Assembly: GCA_029449235.1 (NCBI GenBank)
Contig: JANATG010000012.1
Location: forward strand, 806,001 to 870,000
Direction of reading: 5' to 3'
Source: Linnemannia schmuckeri
Taxonomy: Eukaryota > Mortierellomycota > Mortierellomycetes > Mortierellales > Mortierellaceae
DNA: 64,000 nucleotides
Both the position numbers and the translations under genes were made by a program. This document shows, in pieces, positions 1 to 13,835 of this stretch. The notes beneath the pieces are model-generated. The model did not search any database, was not told the origin of the DNA, and worked only from the letters and a program-made list of their open reading frames with translations. Position 1 is the first letter of the stretch; each line of letters begins with the position of its first letter.

Positions 1-3000
1 AAGCGTTTTTGTTCACATCAGTTGGGCTTTTCTGATCTCTTTCGACTCTATTCAAGACGATCCAACTCCCAAGACATAAACGACTGAACCATCACCTATG
101 GTAGACGCAAAGAAAAAGAGTTGCAAAACAACGAGTACCTCTTCTCCTCGTTACTTGTGATGAAGATGGAAGACTCCACGGGGTGCCATACAACACGGCG
201 ACTCTCCTTTGCTTCCATCTGTCCACTCAACGAGTGGTTCCATGAAATGGCACCAAGTTCTTCCAGTTTCCAGGATCACCGAACTCTCCCCGTATTTGAC
301 TTTTCATCCTTCTTACTCTTCTCATGATTTCCCTGTTGGCCTGTAGTTTCTCCGACGGACAATCGGCGGATCGCCTTTTTTTTATTTAGTTTCTCTCTCT
401 CTCGTCTTTTTTTGTCTTGTTCAGATGAGGATCTGTGCTTCTCTTTTCCCCGGCAATTTGCGAAAAAAATAGCTATGAGGACATGATGGAGAGCAAAGGA
501 CTATTTCCAAGGAATGAGTGACAAGAGCAGTACAATGATTAACATAAAACCACAGCTCTTTTTCTATCTACACACGCACCCTAGTTTTTCTATATTTTCT
601 TGTCTATCCTGTCTATCTTAGCATACCTTTTGGTGCTAGTCAGTATGGGGAAGGGGAAAAGTATCCGGGGAGGGAAAAATAAAAACAAACGATGATGATG
701 CTGAGGTATCTCCACTCTCAACGATTATTATAGTTCCAGGATCCGGCGCTAAGAGCACATCATACCCTCATTAGCATTCAGATCCAGCCAGGCAATTGTG
801 TCTCACTCTATGTTCAAGTGGGATAAATGCATTGCCTACGATCGCCCTTCGCTTCGTTTTCCTTTCTCCGAAGGCAGTCTGCCTCTGCCGGTCTAGCGAA
901 AAAGAGGGATGGATCGCTGTGTGAAAGGGAGGAAAACCCTTGATACTTTTTCCTACCCGACGGGTCAACAAACGGCGTCCTTAGTCTTCTCGTTTACCCA
1001 GTGCGTTCTTCCCAGAAGAACAACCCCGCTCCTTCTATATTTCTCCTCTGGCTTTCTCCGCGAACAAACAAGTGACAATCCAACGAGGGATTTTTTATAT
1101 CGGGTTTTGTCATTCACATACACGTCTCCATTTTATGGAACGTTCAGTGGAGACATTGCTGTGTCAAGGAAACCGCAATATGTTTTTCATGAATTCTCAC
1201 TCTTTCTCCTGTCCTTCCTCGTCAGTCATATTTTGCGAATAAAAGAGGTACCAACACAATACAAGAGAGGAGAGAGTGTGCGACGATGTGAGCTTTATTT
1301 CTTCGTTGTAGCATCACAACAACATCAACAACAACATGAAGTTGCTCAATTTGTTTTTTTAGGTGGAACAACCGAGTGGAAGAGGGATGAAAAGAGGAAA
1401 GAAAAGGCGGTGCTGGAAGGGGCAAACCATCGGAGGGATAAAATATTTGCAAACGGATATGCAACTACAAATCAAGAACCTCACACAACCCTTCCCTCTC
1501 TCCATCTTTTGCCTCGATGGTGCACCTGCTGTTATGTTTGTTTAGAGCAGCAGTCAACCAGTATGAAAATATACACCCAAACAAATGCGAGCGCCTCTTT
1601 AACAACAAGGCGAAAGACAGGGAGAAAGAGAGTTGGATGATGGGCAGAGAGGGAAGGGACCGACCATCTGAATAAAAATTTGTTTGGGTGCTGAGGAGGA
1701 CCCCTGACACACCCTGATGAGCACCAGCATAGAGTTTGGGCTGTTGCGCTGAGCTACTTTTTTTTTTGTCGAGGAAGACAGACAAAGACACAGACAGAGA
1801 AAGCAGGCGAGTAAAGGTGAGAGTGAGAGAGACAGTCAGTCAGTTGACTTTTCTAGTGAGAGGTACCCATGGTCGTACTCTGTCTACAAACAAGAAAGAA
1901 AACCAACACAACAACGAAGCGTGTGTTCCTTCCAATCTTGAAAACGTGTCGACAACTGACTGTCATTCTATTATGTTCGTGCCTGCGCCTGCAAATAACA
2001 AGTTTTTTCTTTTTTGCAAGGGTATCATCGGGCGTATTCGATTAAAGAAGGATGCACAATACACAACACAAAGCAGACACAAAGAAAAAGAGGTGCAACG
2101 ATTCCATTCGTTCTTTGGTACTTCCATAATGGCTTAAAATTGTACACAAAGAAACAAAAAAAAAATCCCCCACTTCTGCATACTCTCTCCTCTCATGTTC
2201 ATGCGCTGCAACAACGGCAACAACATAAAACAGACCAACGACAACAACGCCCCACAGTGGTGTAGTGGAGAGGTCCAATGCACCGCAAAAGCTAAAACGC
2301 ATGTATTTCTCTTTATTGAGGCATTATTGTGGCTGTTATGTATTTGTTTAGTATTGTCTCCAGCTAACGTGTTTTTTCTTTTTGTGTTTATGTATTTGTT
2401 TGCGATCTCCTCTTCTCTGCCTCCCTCTGTGGTTGGCGTGTTTTGTTTCTCTCCTGGTTTTTTTGTTCGCCCTGCCACTTCATCGTCCTCCTCCGCCTCT
2501 GTCGATGTGATGTGCAGATGGTACCTTTTTCTCATACTTTTCTTGGCATCCTGCATTGCAAAAACAGGCTCTCAAAAAATAATCACGACCTAAAAAGAAC
2601 GACAAAAGGGGGCGCCGGATGTGGATCCCGTTCAACTGTAGTCCCCTTCCTTCCCTACTTGTCTTCGTCTTCTCTTCGCGTTCAGTCACACAGATAACCG
2701 TTTTTTTTTGTGTTTCCATTAAATCAAAAATAATGCGTTTTCATTTTACGCGCCAAAAGGATGGCGAAAGGATGAGGAGTAGAATAATGGCAAAGACAAG
2801 GCGACATTTCTTTGTTATGATTATCCCTGCTTTTCCCACATATTCCGCAGAGTGTAGACGAAAAAAATGGTCATTATCGGCTTAATTATCATCGGACATA
2901 TGAGAGCATCAATGATTCATGTTCAGAAACAAATAAACAAAAGAAGACTAATGCAGTGTGGCAGCCACGCGGAGAGAAAGGGGAAGAACAGAGGAGGAGG

Positions 3001-4803
3001 AGAATTTGTGCGTGTGTGTGTGTGTGTTTACTACAAAATAACAGAAAAATGGAACATCATTCAACTCTTTTTTTGTACAGGCATAGAGATGGATGTGACG
3101 CAGAGTTTTTAGTATGAAAAATGGGTGTTTGTGTGTGTGTATGTGTGTTCATCTTAACAACAAAAAAGTGGAGAAGGTTTCCCGCTGCTGGATGCTCAAC
3201 ATCGACAACCTACCCATAAAAATAGAGAGCTAAAACGCATGGGTAAATCGAAAAGAAAGGGTGGAAAGGAGAAATAGGGACACAAAAAAAAACCGTTAGC
3301 GGGAAGATTGCTCTTCTGAACTCGGGATATGGTGAAGCGAGGGAAGCTGGAAAGACCTTAACTTTTTCTAACGGATAGAGTGAGAGAGTGGGAAGGAGGG
3401 AAGGAGGGAGGATCAGGAATGAGAGCACACTCTGTTGAGCGCCATGCAAAGGGGAAGATAGAGTTAATTGACGTCGGACACGCTACTGTTGTTTATGTGT
3501 AATGAAAGGGGATGGGAGGAAAGGAAGAGTGAACGCATGATCGTAAACAAGAGGAAGAAGGAAGGAGAGCAGAAGCGAGATGGTGAAGTGGCAGGGTTGA
3601 AGGAGAGAAAAGAGCGAGCGAGGAATGAGGATTCCACCGCTCTCAAAGCATGGTTTCTTTGTTTTGTCTTTGTCTTTGTTTTGTTTTGTTTAGTTTTGGG
3701 TTTAGGTTGTTGTTTTTGTTGAGTTGTGGTGTATGTATTTATGAATGAGTTGTTTGTTGTAAACAATAGCGCGGACAATAACAGCTACAGAAACTAACAA
3801 CGACAGCTACAGCGAAAAAACACCCCACGATGGAATGAGATGAATTGGATGCATGCTCCGACAATGAGGAGACAAGAGGCAACTCTCTCGTGGCCTCTTT
3901 GCACCTTGTCGTTATTTATGCGCTGTTTGTTGTTCGCTGCTCAATTGGTGCGCGTTATTGTGGTCATTTGATGCAGTTATTCATTTACATTTGTTGGCAC
4001 TTAGATTTTTTCAGCCCTAATAATGCATGCAACCAGACAATGCATGTGTGAAATGAAATGGCTAATATTCAAAGGATTGTTCTCATCGAAGAAACATCTA
4101 ACGATTGGCTAATGGCTCGAGCAGACGGTGGAAAGGATAAGAGGACCAAAATCATCCATTTATTCCATTTATCTATTTCTCATTCCTGCATGCAATTCAG
4201 AGAGAAGGGGTGGGGAGAGAAGAGCTGTTTATCGGTCATTTGATCCCCTTCTTTGTGTTCCCTTCGTCCTCATGGCGCATACTCTCACTCATATAAACAC
4301 ATTAATGCATTGTTCAATGTCAAAACCAACAAAAAGAGAAATGGAAGGATGAGCATAAACAAAGAAGTATGAGTATCTTCCTCTTTTCTGGGTGTATGCA
4401 TTAATGCATGCGAGAACGGAGAATGAGCAATGATGGATTGGCGGGTATCTGAGTAGTGGTGGTTGAGTAGTGGTGGTTGACGAAGAGTGGTTATGCTCCA
4501 AGCCATTCTCGACATCGACATCCCCTGGACGGATGCTGACCATGCCTTCAGCCCATAACACTATCAACATCAACAAACAACAGTAAAACGAATGGTGCAA
4601 TTGATTCTCGTTTTTGTTTTTTTGTATTTTTGCACTGCCGCACTCAGTTGCTTATTCAAGTCAATTAGAGCAAAAATATATTTCATATTCGATTCCCAAA
4701 AGATCTTGATCATTGGGTATGATCATGATGGCTAGAGGAATGGAGATAAAGGACAAAGAAGAAGCATAAAAATTAGAAATCCTGAGCCTGGTCGCCCCTC
4801 TCA

Positions 4804-4845
4804 TTCTCTGCTCAACGGTCTTCTCTGCTCAACGGTCTTCTCTGC
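4804..4845. repeat. 17-bp tandem direct repeat, about 2.4 copies
   Basis: The unit TTCTCTGCTCAACGGTC occurs twice in perfect tandem and is followed by a partial third copy. It lies in the gene-free left part of the window with no coding context. Confidence 0.85.
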
Positions 4846-6373
4846 CCCTTACTCACTCTGTATAAGAAAACACATTTTCTATTCCGCATCTGCTTCTCTT
4901 GAATAAGACAAGCAGTCAGTCAAATAAACCTCCCAACAATGATTTGCCTACAAGTGGACCCTATCTCAATACATGACGTCTTGGGTTTGGACAAACCCAT
5001 TCCATCTATCCCATAATTACAGAATGCGCATTATCATGCCTTTAACTCTATCTCTATTTACTCCGAGAGAGTGAATAAGGGGGATATGAATGGAAGGAAA
5101 GGGTCTCGTCCCTGAAAAAGGAGACGTTTATTTTGATTTTGACCCTGCAGAATAGCATTTCATCGCCACACGACTCCAATGTTGCTGACAGAAATAACAA
5201 AAGAGTCTTTTCTTATTCACGTTGATACACTTTATTGGGTGGCGTTATCTTCAAGAATGTTAAGAATCGATTTTGTGTTATTGTCGTTGTTATTGCTGGA
5301 AACCCCCTGTTGCTTTTCGCGATGAGTAAAAACATTGGCATGGTTGCGGGGAAAGGTTCACTTTTCAAAGAACGTGGGACCGATAAAAACAAGAATACAG
5401 AAAAAAGGTAGAGGGAAGATTGAAAAGCGCGGGCAGGTCATTTTTCTGTCTTTTCACAAGTAACTTAACTACGCCTCGATAGCGTGCTGGCATTGCTGTT
5501 TATAGATTTTCTCTTATTGACTATGCATGTTATTGCTCATTGCCTATTTGAATGTTTCCGTATCTGACAGCCAATAAAAAAGTAGAAAACAACAAAACCT
5601 TGTCCTGTTGTGCTTCGTTCTCTCTCTTTTTCTTTTCTTTTCTCTCTTTCCCTGTTCAACCAGTCGCCTCGGTTCCTTTTGTTTGTTTTTTCTGTGCATT
5701 TGGGTCGAACGATTTGGGTTGAACAAGTCTTCTTTTTGCCTTTTTTTTTTTTACGCCTTTGCCCTTTTTTTAACCTTTCAACGAATCGAGGGCCTGATAC
5801 TGATTTCCTTGGTCAGGTAAGTAGTAGCACAGCGCCAACAAACCCTGATTTCGTCTCACTCAATGACAACTACGACCAAGAACATCAACAACAACCGCTA
5901 GCGCCCTTTTTTGTTGATGGTTTTGGTTCTCCTCTGTCTCTCATCCATATTCATCCCTTCCCACAGGCAGGTTTATCCACGCTTTGTTCATAAAAAAAGT
6001 TTTTCCACTTTCCCTTGTCGTTTTGTCTGGTTTATTTTTTTTTGTTGTTCTGAAGGGCATGTAGCCGTGTGTACATCGAGTGGAGTTGTGTAAAGAAACC
6101 AACCTAGGGTCAACTTTCCCCGTTAGCGCCCATATGCCCTATCTATCTACCGCCACCACCTTTGATGTTCGAGGTTGCAAAGATGGAGCCAAAGTATACA
6201 CAAACAAAATCAACTGAGATGCAATGTTTTAGATGTCTCTCCGTCTCTCTGTCTCTCCGTCTACGTGGCCTGATTCCTGTTCCAGTACTTCAGTAGTTAC
6301 AAATGGGTGAAAAATGTTACAGGTGCGTTGCCTGCGATTCTCAGTCCGAGACAATCAGAGTGAACAGACAGGG

Positions 6374-6397
6374 CAGACAGACAGACAGACAGACAGA
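6374..6397. repeat. CAGA microsatellite
   Basis: About six perfect tandem copies of the tetranucleotide CAGA lie in non-coding DNA. Confidence 0.9.
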
Positions 6398-9300
6398 TGG
6401 ACATCGCAACCCTATTCAGAGGAGAAACTGGCAGGGTCCACTTTTCGGGAACGTCGTGAGAGTCATCGTCGGACGAGGTGGAATGAGTTTGTGTGTGAAA
6501 GAGACAAAAGAGAGATGACAAAGATTTTTTTGTGCGTTTTGATTCAGATATGAACTGAAAAACAGCAAACCGCCAATGATATCGTCAGCAGAACACTGTA
6601 CAAAATCCATGGTAAAAGCGAATGACTTGCTTGTGTCAAAACAAAAGCGAGAAGAAGGGCGGTGTCGTTGGGACGAAAGGTTCGCGTTATGTTTGCGCTT
6701 TTTTTATTCTTTGCGACAAAAAAAAATAAAAGATAAAGTGGCATATCAAGACAGGATGTGAAAGAGAACCAAATGAGAGAGGAGACAATTTTGAAGGGTT
6801 CGTTTGTCGATCACTTATTATTTTTTGATCAGTTTTAACCGGTCCCTGGTTCCTGGATCCTACGGCTGATCTCTAATCGCTGGACAATAGTGTGTAAAGA
6901 TGATATGAGGTGGAGAAGGTCTCAATCGCATTTATTGCTTGTGTCTCAGACATACTCATACTACCTTTAGTGGGAGACCGATCTGCGTATGTGTGATCAG
7001 ACATCTTCTCTCACGCCTTCAGCCCACAAAAAATAAACGGCGCCTGTCGAGTGAGGATCCGAGCCTTGTCGGTTAGTCTCGACATTTCTGTTTCTTTCTT
7101 CAGGGCGTCAATGGCGTTCATCTTTATTTTTCTCTCCTCTTTCCTAGGTAGCAAAGAGAGTTTTTGGTCGGATGCGAAAAAAACACCAACAAAACGGCGA
7201 CATATGTAGAGAAAGTAGAGATAGAGAGCGGAAGGGAAGAGTGGGAAGGAAGGGAGAGAACAAGGGGGGAAAGGACTTATCTAGGTCGTACATGTATACT
7301 TACCCCACTGGAGAAAACAAAAAAAAGAGGGACAGAAACGATAATCACATTTGCTGGCGGGTGGATCTAAACAATTTTCGCTCGTCTTTTACGCTTGTCA
7401 ATAACCTTCTTCACTTCTTTCTCTCACTTGCATACACGCTGACTGGCATATGGGCCTTTATGAGGATCGTGGTATTAAGATTTTGTTATTCCTGGATAAC
7501 AGACAAGTGCACGACAGGGCAGGCCAAAGCAAAACAAGGCAAGCAGGCGGTTGTGACCATTTCCAACATTGAGGGTCGAAAAAAGTAAAATACACAAAAA
7601 AGAAAAAAAAACAAACTCCGGAAAAGCTGTGCGACAGAAACTGAGAATGAAAAAAAAGAAAAAAAATAGAGCAGTGAAAGGTGGGGAGGGGAAGGGAGGA
7701 AGGGGAAAAGGAAGGCATGTCAACAAAAGGACAACCGGGTTTGTGTTTGGCTAAATAGGTTTTAGAATGGAGGAGATGGTGCCACGAAGTCGATACTCAC
7801 CCTCGTTAGTGTCCATTTTTTTTCTTGTCACTTGCTCTCGCTCTCTCTCTCACACACACTTTGCCTCTCCCCTTGTATTATCGAGTCAGAAAGGTGGGAG
7901 ATGGAGAGGGTTTAGATCAGAGTTGGATTTTGTTGGATTGGAGAAAAGCAGCAGTCAAGGTCAAAAAAGATCGCAATGATGAAGGAAAAAGGAGCGGGGT
8001 CTTCGCCCAGGATCATCATTGTGAGGACATTTTACACGGACGCCTATTCTATCCGTCAAGTATCTCGCAATAGGCGTTTATGTGAGTACATTTGTCTTCA
8101 TAACGCAAGGAAAGACAACAGCCCTATCACACGGCCAATTGAAAAAAGGTGGGATCAGACCTCCTTTTTCCCTTCACCTTTTCATCCTCTGGCACCGCCT
8201 ATTCACTTGTCATATGTAAAAGGGTAGCGAATTGAATATGAATATCCAGTTGTAACGAAAGCTTTTGTAGCCCCCCTGGTCAGATGTGGTGGCAAGGCAT
8301 GAAAGAATTTAAAGTTTCTGCTATCTGCCGATAATGTGAACCCTTGCAAAAGTTAACTTAACATCTAAATTCAGGCACCGGTCGTATTTTATTTTTTTCA
8401 TGCGGTCCCTGCTTTTTTGCAAAATGCTGTTTTACTTTGTTTTTGTTGGTCATTTTATTTTGGTTTGCCGCTTTCTTACCCAAATGTTCAGCATCGTCGA
8501 CTTCTAATACCTCACGTTCTTCACACGATTATCTCTCACAAAGAATGGGTTTCAATCAACGATCATGAAAAATCAACTTTTTCTATTACTCATTACTCTC
8601 GATCCTGGATGCCTTCTGTGGCTATTCTTTTTGATCATTGTCGTTGTTTATTTCTTGTTGTCGCTGTAACATTTTGTTCATCGAATCCTTTGTCCTACTT
8701 TTTTCTCGTTCTTTTGCTATCTGAGCGCGACAACACGCAGACGATGCACCTATCACAAATCGATGACAAAGAAGAAAGTGCAGGTGAACTAGAAAAAACA
8801 GGGGGTCTATCTAAATTGTTGTTGCTCGATAAGGCTTCGTAATAAAGTGGTTTGCTTTGCGCCTGTTGTTATTTCCTCTCGACGTGCAGGTGGATATGAC
8901 GCGGGAAACATAATCATTTCCCTGCTTGCTTTTTTTATGCACTCTTGCGTGGCAGGGCAAAAAAAGGGCGAAGGCTCATGGGGCAGGGTTCATTGAAAAG
9001 GGTTGAATGAGATGGCATATTTTGTCAGTGCCGATTTGAGATCGCGTTTTTCATAATCTCGAGATTGGACCTTTATCTGTATTTTCACACGCTTTTTTCT
9101 CATGCATCCGCAATTGCAATTATTCATTCTTTTCAATAATGAGGGATGATGATGGAGTAGGCAAGATTGGGGAGGCGGAGTGAGATTGACAGACTGTTTT
9201 CAACAAAAATAGGTACCTCTCTTCGGAGGAGGAGGAGGTAGCTGCATATCGTATGAGAGCATGAAAACAGAAAAAACGGAAGGATTGGCGGATTAGAGAA

Positions 9301-10895
9301 AGAGGGAAGAGGTAGGAGTGAGGGAAGTAGGCATATGCGATGATGATCATGCTCATGCCAAGAGTGGGAGCTGGCTCTGATTGGTATTTCTTTGGGTGTT
9401 CTTGGTATTGTTATCGACCCAACCCAGGGTTAAAGTGAGTGAGTGTTTGCATTTTTTTTTTTTTTTGCCTCCGCCTAGCCGCTTGTCCGTTGCTGCCTTA
9501 TTTGCATGCGAGCCAGAGAAAACAATCCAACAGAAAAAAGAATTAGCATGCATGACTACAGCCCAAAGTTTTGTTTTGTTTATATGTTTGTTTTTCGTTT
9601 ATGAGTGTTGCCTTTATGTTTATTCCACTCAAAAAAAAACAAACGAACGTATCCCAGCGAGGCCAGCCCACTGACCTCACAAAGTAGCTGGCCCATTCTT
9701 TCCCTTTTTCAATTGGACCTTCACAAAATAAGGTACATTTGCTATTCATTCATATTTTTTGTATACTCTGAGAACGTTTCCGCGGAACAATTGGGGATAC
9801 TTCTATTGGTACGTCAACCTCAGGGGAAGGGGAGGGAGGAGGAAAGAGAACCGAGAAATTTCTTGACGCGAGAAAGAAAAATTGGCGAGAAATATCTGTT
9901 TTGGAGGGGCAGAAGAAACTAAAAAGAAGAGTAAAGTCTCGCAAAGAAAAACATATGCAAGGAAGAGGTGGGGGAGTCGGAGGAATAAAAACAAAGGAAA
10001 ACATGGATGTGGCACTGTTTACGTATTTGCGTATGTTCGAGAAGAGATATTGGATGCAGAACATAAGCGCAAAAAAGAAAAAAAAAAATCAAGCAAGAGC
10101 AGACAGTGAAGATATGTGCTTGGACGGTGCAAACGAGTGTGCCTCCTGCTTGCCGCATGTATCACGTTGTTACCATTTCTCGTCTTCCCTTTGGTACTTT
10201 TGTTGTTGTTGTTGTTGTTGTTGACCGTTTGTGCTCTTTTTGAACCATCTCACTTCACCGAAATAAAAATCTCAATCGCGTGTGTCGCCAGAAAGACTGA
10301 GCTGGGTGAAAAACAGTACAAAATAGGCTAGAAACAAGAGGGGGAGGGAGGGAGGGGGAAGGGTGACAAAAGGCCTGAAATCAAGGCGAGAAAGGAAAGG
10401 AAATATAACGGAAAAGTAGTAGCGGGTCGCTGGACAGAGCGAACGGGTGGGGATAGAATGAGAGGAGAATAAGCTTTTGCTCACATCTGTTTTTATTCCT
10501 CTCTTCTTCGCAACCTCCAATCAACGACCAATCCTCTCCGTCAGTTGTACTTGTTTCTCTTTTTCATTTGTACGACGTTGACAACGTGAATATCTGTCAT
10601 TATCAAAAAGGGGAAGGTCAGGTCCTGCACAAAACAGGTTTGCCAAAGTGAACAGCCTAGATGGGGGCAACCGTTTGTCAAGATTTACAGTTCTTCTTCC
10701 TGCACGTTTTCCCCATTTTTGGTGGCAATGCCTTGATCAACCCATCACCATGAGCGCCCTTGAGAAAGGACCTAAGCTTCCCACTGGAAAACATTTAAAT
10801 GTCGATCAAGCAAACAAGGCGGTACCAAGTGAATCATGCTTTTTTAGGATTTGCCACTATGGCTGGACGCTGTGCTTTATAGTGACGTGAAATGC

Positions 10896-13835
10896 CTATG
10901 ACGATGAAGAGTCGTGGTTGGGGGCAAGATCCGTGTCCATGGCAGCGTCAGCATCAACTGCCGGCTTGTCTGTCGGTGAAGTAGATCCATCATTCACAGA
11001 CTTGGTCTTGTCAACCTGGCCTTCTGCTGCTTCCGTCGTTGCTGCTGTTGTTGCTGCTGTTGTTGCTGCTGTGGCTGCTGGCGAAGGTGTGGACGGCAGT
11101 GACGTAGCTGTAGGAGCGGCGTCCGCAGCGTCCTCAGCAGGGTTTGCCTCCTTCATGTCCTCATCCTCCTGTCCACCATTCTCGCCCTGGGACGGTTTCG
11201 CCTCACCGCCAGCCTCCGCCTGTTCTTGTGTGCCAGCTTGGCTGGCTGTCTCGGTGTTCTCCTCCGCTGGTGGTTCGGGAACCTTGCCTCCATTCTCGCG
11301 GACCATTTCCTCAAAAGCCTTATCGTCTTTGATAGCGTTCACTAATCCATCAAAATCAAGCTTAAGGTTGTCGTAGAGATGTATGTACTGCTGCACTCCA
11401 AGTCGGAAAGCCCTCCACATCCTTCCCTGGTCCTTCTCCTTCGCCTCCTCTTCCTTCAAAGCAAGGGCATCCTTATCTTTGTTCTGAAGTTTTCTCATCA
11501 TGTCTTCCCGTTTTCTCATACGCCCCATTTCGAAAAGGTACGAATCCACATCTCGAGGGGGCTTATAGCTTCCGAATCCAGGCTCTTCCCATTCTCGCTC
11601 TGCAACCTCGCGCCACAGGCCTGTCAAGGACGCACAACCGAGTCTCTGTTTCAACGGCGCCATCTTTTGTGACAGACGCTTACGCTTCTGGCCGGTCTGC
11701 TCAACCTGCTCGGCTGTCCATGAGGGTTTCTCAAATGGTTGACAGCTCTCAGCCTTCCATTGCACCTATATTCACAAAGAGTCAGAAATAATGTTAGTAA
11801 CTTCTCTACCTAGAATATAAAAGAATATCTTCGCATAAGTATGGTAAATAACTTGCCCAGTTCTCGTCGTCTTTGAGCACTTCTTCGACTGTGCTCACGA
11901 ACGAAGAATCGCCAGTCTCGAGTCCAGTCGCCTTTAGGTGCTTGAGGATTGCGGGTCGGGTGGCCTCTGTCCATTCCTGGTCCTTGGCATCCAAGATCCA
12001 TTGCGATAAAAATGGCCGGTTAGGTGTCGTAATCTTGGCCTGTGCTTCTCTGGCGGCCAAGTTGTGGCTCTGCAAGTACTGGACCATAATCAAGAACTGG
12101 ACAAGAATGTGTTTCCTGAAATATGGGTCCACAATCTATGTAGGCCAAAAGTAAATATGTTTAGTATCTAGTTCATTGTGCAATTTTATATGCGTACCGT
12201 TGTAACTGTTAGTAGCACAAAAGACTACCTCCAGTTGCAGCAACTTGGGGCTAGTGAGGAACTTGGGAAAGTAGGTGTTTGATGGGCTCGTCCTGTCCTT
12301 ATTCGAGCTGTGCTTCTTCTTCTCCGCACTTTGGCTGGCTGATGAGTCGGTAGCTGATTCTGATGTGGGCGCATCTGTTGTAGCGCTGGCCGATTCCGTC
12401 CTCTGGCCGCGAGATTTCTGCTCTTCTTCTTCAATTGACGTGAATTTGGCGAGAGTTTTGTCGATGCCTTCCCGAAGCTTGGCCATGTTGTCCGTCGAGT
12501 TAATGAGCAAGTTTGGGTTGTTGAAGAATGACTGGAGGCTCCAGAATTCAGTGTAGAATCGCGACTGTGCTCTGGCAGTATCCTCTGGCTTATCCTCATC
12601 CATTTGCTCGTTTGGAGGTGATCCAGCTTCTATAAAACAGAGAGCAGAAGTAACGAGAAATAAATGTTAAGTCATAGATTCGGGGCTATTGCGTTGTTAA
12701 AAATATAATATGCGATGAATAAAGTTTGTACCTTGGTCAACATCCATGGCCTCACTGGCGGGGACTCGAGAGTCATCTCCCTTCTGAGTCTGAGAAGGAG
12801 TGGAGGCCAGCTCTGGCACGATCACGACATCGTCACTTTCAACAAGGGTAGCATTCTCCGTATTGAATTCTCCCTTGAGGTTGACTCCTGATCGCTCCGT
12901 GATGGGAAACACGCTTGACAGAAGCATCAAGATACGTCCACACAAGACTGTGTTCTTTGCCTTTGACAGTCGACGGAGGAGCTCGTTGCAGATTCGAAGA
13001 AATGACAGTCCCTTTCCTTTGGTACTAGCGATACCCTATTAATTTAAAAAGGTCATACGTTAACGTTTGTAACAAATGATCATCATGTCCCATTACGACT
13101 GATTGTGAATAAATAACGATAACAAAAAACAATATTCACATACAGAAGTGAAAATATCTACGCGCGATTCCAAATAATAATAGACTTGCTCGCCACACTC
13201 GACCGTCTGCATGTCCAAAACTTCCTCGAGGAGATGGATGGGGGTCAACTGCTCGACGAGTTCGAGTTCCGAACAGCGCAAAAGAAGATCGAGGCATTGG
13301 AAGAGGGCGCCCTTGAGTCTTTCAATATCTGATCCCAGGTCGTTCTAGTGGTTGTGGGTGCCCATCGACAGTATGTTGAGAAGGCGCGCGCGCGCGGAAA
13401 AGGTGCAGGAGTGTTTGGTGGGGTTCGTTAGCGGCCAATTTTTCGTCGAATATCGATCCAGGGCAAATTTGATGAAGACGATGCGATGCGTGCTGGTGGT
13501 GGAGCCTGCCGCGACGACGTCGAAGACGAAGAGGAAGAGGATGGCCTGTCCTTTTGTGGTTCAGCGAGTTATACCTGGATCGAAAAGAGCTTCATCTTGA
13601 AGGCACCTTCCAGTAGAGAATGCCGGTCGAGCACTTTGTATTTGTCGAGTTCGGGCACGAGGATAGACTTGACAGCAGCGTCCAGGACTGTAATTCGGTT
13701 CTTGAACGCCTTGTCGTCAAGAATTTCGGTTATTATACCCGTGTAGTCTTTTGTTTCTGTCAGGATGCGGCTGATAGCGTCTGCTGTGTTCAGCAATGGC
13801 CCAAAGGGGGGTAGGCGAAGCGTTGAACTTGGCAT
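10896..13835 (-). CDS. THOC1: THO complex subunit 1 (THOC1/Hpr1 family)
   Basis: Subunit of the nuclear THO/TREX complex, which couples transcription to mRNA packaging and export. Six exons: 13575-13835, 13144-13344, 12732-13035, 12229-12629, 11857-12135, 10896-11765; 771 aa. Phases close at every junction. Family blocks are in order: the LLRRLSK and CGRI..L..VFP..E.SG.N segment (exon 3), FWSLQ.FF.NP (exon 4) and a DPYFRKHILVQFLI block followed by ENW (exon 5), all close to animal THOC1. The C-terminal 150 residues are Glu/Ala/Thr-rich and low-complexity. There is no clear death domain like that ending human THOC1. Intron 5 (11766-11856) uses a GC donor (GCAAGT), the only choice that joins ENW to VQWKAES in frame. 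Intron 1 (13345-13574, 230 nt) was chosen because it joins LFSIQ to NDLGSD in phase 0. The gene is divergent from the YTH gene (487 bp). Confidence 0.9.
11766..11856 (-). other. GC-AG intron of THOC1
   Basis: On the minus strand the intron starts GCAAGT and ends ATAG, with a CTAAC branch point. Any GT donor nearby either breaks the frame or adds residues absent from the family. The GC donor restores ENW followed by QWKAESCQPF, matching the human ENWNSWKNEGCPSF layout. Confidence 0.8.

Larger units (their letters stand above)
1..10895. other. 10.9-kb stretch without a supportable gene
   Basis: I find no conserved protein block, no exon chain with matching splice phases and no tRNA-like T-loop/stem here. 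The longest open frames (for example 909-1640 + and 8417-8842 +) are low-complexity and have no recognisable domain. The DNA has alternating purine-rich and pyrimidine-rich tracts, microsatellites (CAGA at 6374-6397, TTG near 10201-10222) and a 17-bp tandem repeat at 4804-4845. It could hold promoters, long leaders or non-coding transcripts, but the sequence alone does not show which. Confidence 0.6.

Noticed and set aside
909..1640. 243-codon open frame (+)
   Set aside because: No recognisable domain, irregular composition, no splice partner and overlapping open frames on the other strand; consistent with chance.
8417..8842. 141-codon open frame (+)
   Set aside because: Hydrophobic and low-complexity from T-rich DNA; no conserved block or supporting exon.
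13345..13574. Coding continuation (Ser-rich frame or FIKFALDRY frame) inside THOC1 intron 1
   Set aside because: Either needs a stop skipped or an intron of about 29 nt; the 230-nt intron joins conserved exons in phase without stops.
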